DNA of 64,000 nucleotides from Setophaga petechia. Lineage: Eukaryota; Chordata; Aves; Passeriformes; Parulidae. The position numbers were made by a program, and so were the translations under genes. The stretch is from contig JANCRA010000008.1 of NCBI GenBank assembly GCA_024362935.1, positions 35,310,557-35,374,556 of the forward strand, read 5' to 3'. The notes under the pieces are model-generated. The model was not told where the DNA came from, made no database searches, and worked only from the letters and a program-made list of their open reading frames with translations. This document shows, one piece after another, positions 63,149 to 64,000 of this stretch. Positions within the stretch are counted from its first letter, which is position 1. The number at the start of each line of letters is the position of its first letter.

Positions 63149-63568
63149 GAATCATAGAATATCCAGAGTTGGGAGGGATCCACAAGGATCCTAGAGTTCA
63201 ACACCTTGCCCTGCACAGGACAGTGCCAAGAGTCACACCATGTGCCCAAAAGTATCTTACAAATACTTCTTGAAGTCTGTCAGGCTGGTGCAGTCATCAC
63301 CTCCCTGCAGAGCCTTTTCCAGAGCTAAACTACCCTCACTATGAAAAACCTTTTCCTAATTCCAACCTACAACTCCCTTGACACAACTTCAGGCCATTGC
63401 CTAGAGTCTTGTCCCTGATTACCCCAGGGAAGAGATCAGTGTCTGCCTCTCCTCCTTCCCTCAAATGGAAGTTGTAGACTCCAGTGAAGTCTCTCCTCAG
63501 TTTCCTCTTCTCCAGACCAGGTAACTTCAGTCACTCCTTATATGGATTTTCTTCTAGGTCCTTCACCA
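63149..63568 (-). mobile_element. CR1 LINE 3' end fragment, minus orientation
   Basis: Begins gaatcatagaatatccagag, continues gttgggagggatccacaagg, ccctgcacaggacag, then gcagagccttttccagagct and gtctctcctcagtttcctct. It is truncated near 63568 in the ORF2 end. Same subfamily as 17621-18004. Sense with respect to DOK6. Confidence 0.93.
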
Positions 63569-63650
63569 TATATACATAATGTTACATATATATTAAAAAA
63601 AAAAAGAAATATATGTATATATATATATGTATATATATAATCTATATAAA
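63569..63650. repeat. AT-rich microsatellite abutting the CR1 5' end
   Basis: TA/ATGTATAT runs interrupted by A11 at about 63595-63605. It adjoins the truncated end of the CR1 copy. Confidence 0.8.
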
Positions 63651-64000
63651 TGTTTAAAATGTAAAGTTTCAAATATGTCACTAAAAAGCACAAACTTTAT
63701 CATTAAAGAATTTCCCACTCCTTAAAAAACTTTTTTTCTGTTAAAATATACCCAAAATATACCCTAGGACACAGATGTGTACAACTGTATTTTAAAATAA
63801 GAAAATAGTACACTTTAATTGTGCAGTGCTCAGTGTCTCACAAGTAACTGCCTGCCACTGTGTACTCTAATGCCCAAGTCTTGTTCTATGCTAGTCTAGT
63901 CATTATGCTATGGAGTCATTCAAACCACAGACTGCTTGACACCCTGCTTTAAAATATCCTGAGGTTTTAGCTGGTATTTGCTACTTATTTGCAATGGCAT
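63651..64000 (-). other. DOK6: DOK6 intron to window edge
   Basis: AT-rich, nothing recognised; the intron continues beyond the window. Confidence 0.6.

Noticed and set aside
35721..64000. Upstream DOK6 PH-domain exons
   Set aside because: I looked on the minus strand for frames encoding the N-terminal PH strands with splice sites and found none; the intron appears to run past the window.
1..64000. CRISPR arrays, tRNA or rRNA genes, and operon-like systems
   Set aside because: No regularly spaced repeats with unique spacers, no cloverleaf-like box sequences noticed, and the window is vertebrate intron.

Overview
This window looks like bird nuclear DNA: AT-rich, gene-poor intronic sequence dominated by avian CR1 LINE fragments and avian endogenous-retrovirus LTRs. 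It carries part of one protein-coding gene. Three short minus-strand blocks (35601-35720, 25743-25932, 576-714) have canonical AG/GT splice sites and join in one open frame. They encode the end of a PH domain and nearly all of an IRS-type PTB domain of a Dok-family adaptor. The residues match DOK6 better than its paralogue DOK5 as I recall the two. The first coding exon(s) lie beyond 64000 and the last lie below position 1. The window is therefore a middle slice of DOK6 with introns of 25,028 bp (715-25742) and 9,668 bp (25933-35600), plus parts of two flanking introns.

Layout from left to right. 1-714: intron and the PTB-end exon. 715-25742: large intron with a 1.1-kb CR1 (5541-6640), a 1.05-kb LTR (9395-10448), a short CR1 (17621-18004) and a second-family LTR (22542-23109). 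25743-25932: PTB exon. 25933-35600: intron with microsatellites and no recognised transposon. 35601-35720: PH-end exon. 35721-64000: 5' part of an upstream intron. This last stretch is repeat-poor to about 51.4 kb, then carries a GGAA/GAAA microsatellite, an LTR, an antisense CR1 scrap, an internally deleted CR1, a 1.9-kb CR1 without its 3' end, and a 63-kb CR1 tail.

No complete gene, tRNA, rRNA, CRISPR array or bacterial-type system is present. I found no convincing new system. The most checkable oddities are: a sense-oriented LTR that keeps an AATAAA hexamer inside a DOK6 intron; two LTRs of one family that differ by a roughly 430-bp internal array; a perfect 13-bp-arm inverted repeat with a second hairpin about 180 bp away; two TGACAcTGTCA palindromes exactly 20 bp apart; and several perfect 26-43 bp tandem duplications. 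Almost all remaining long reading frames are chance frames or reading frames across CR1, LTR or microsatellite DNA.
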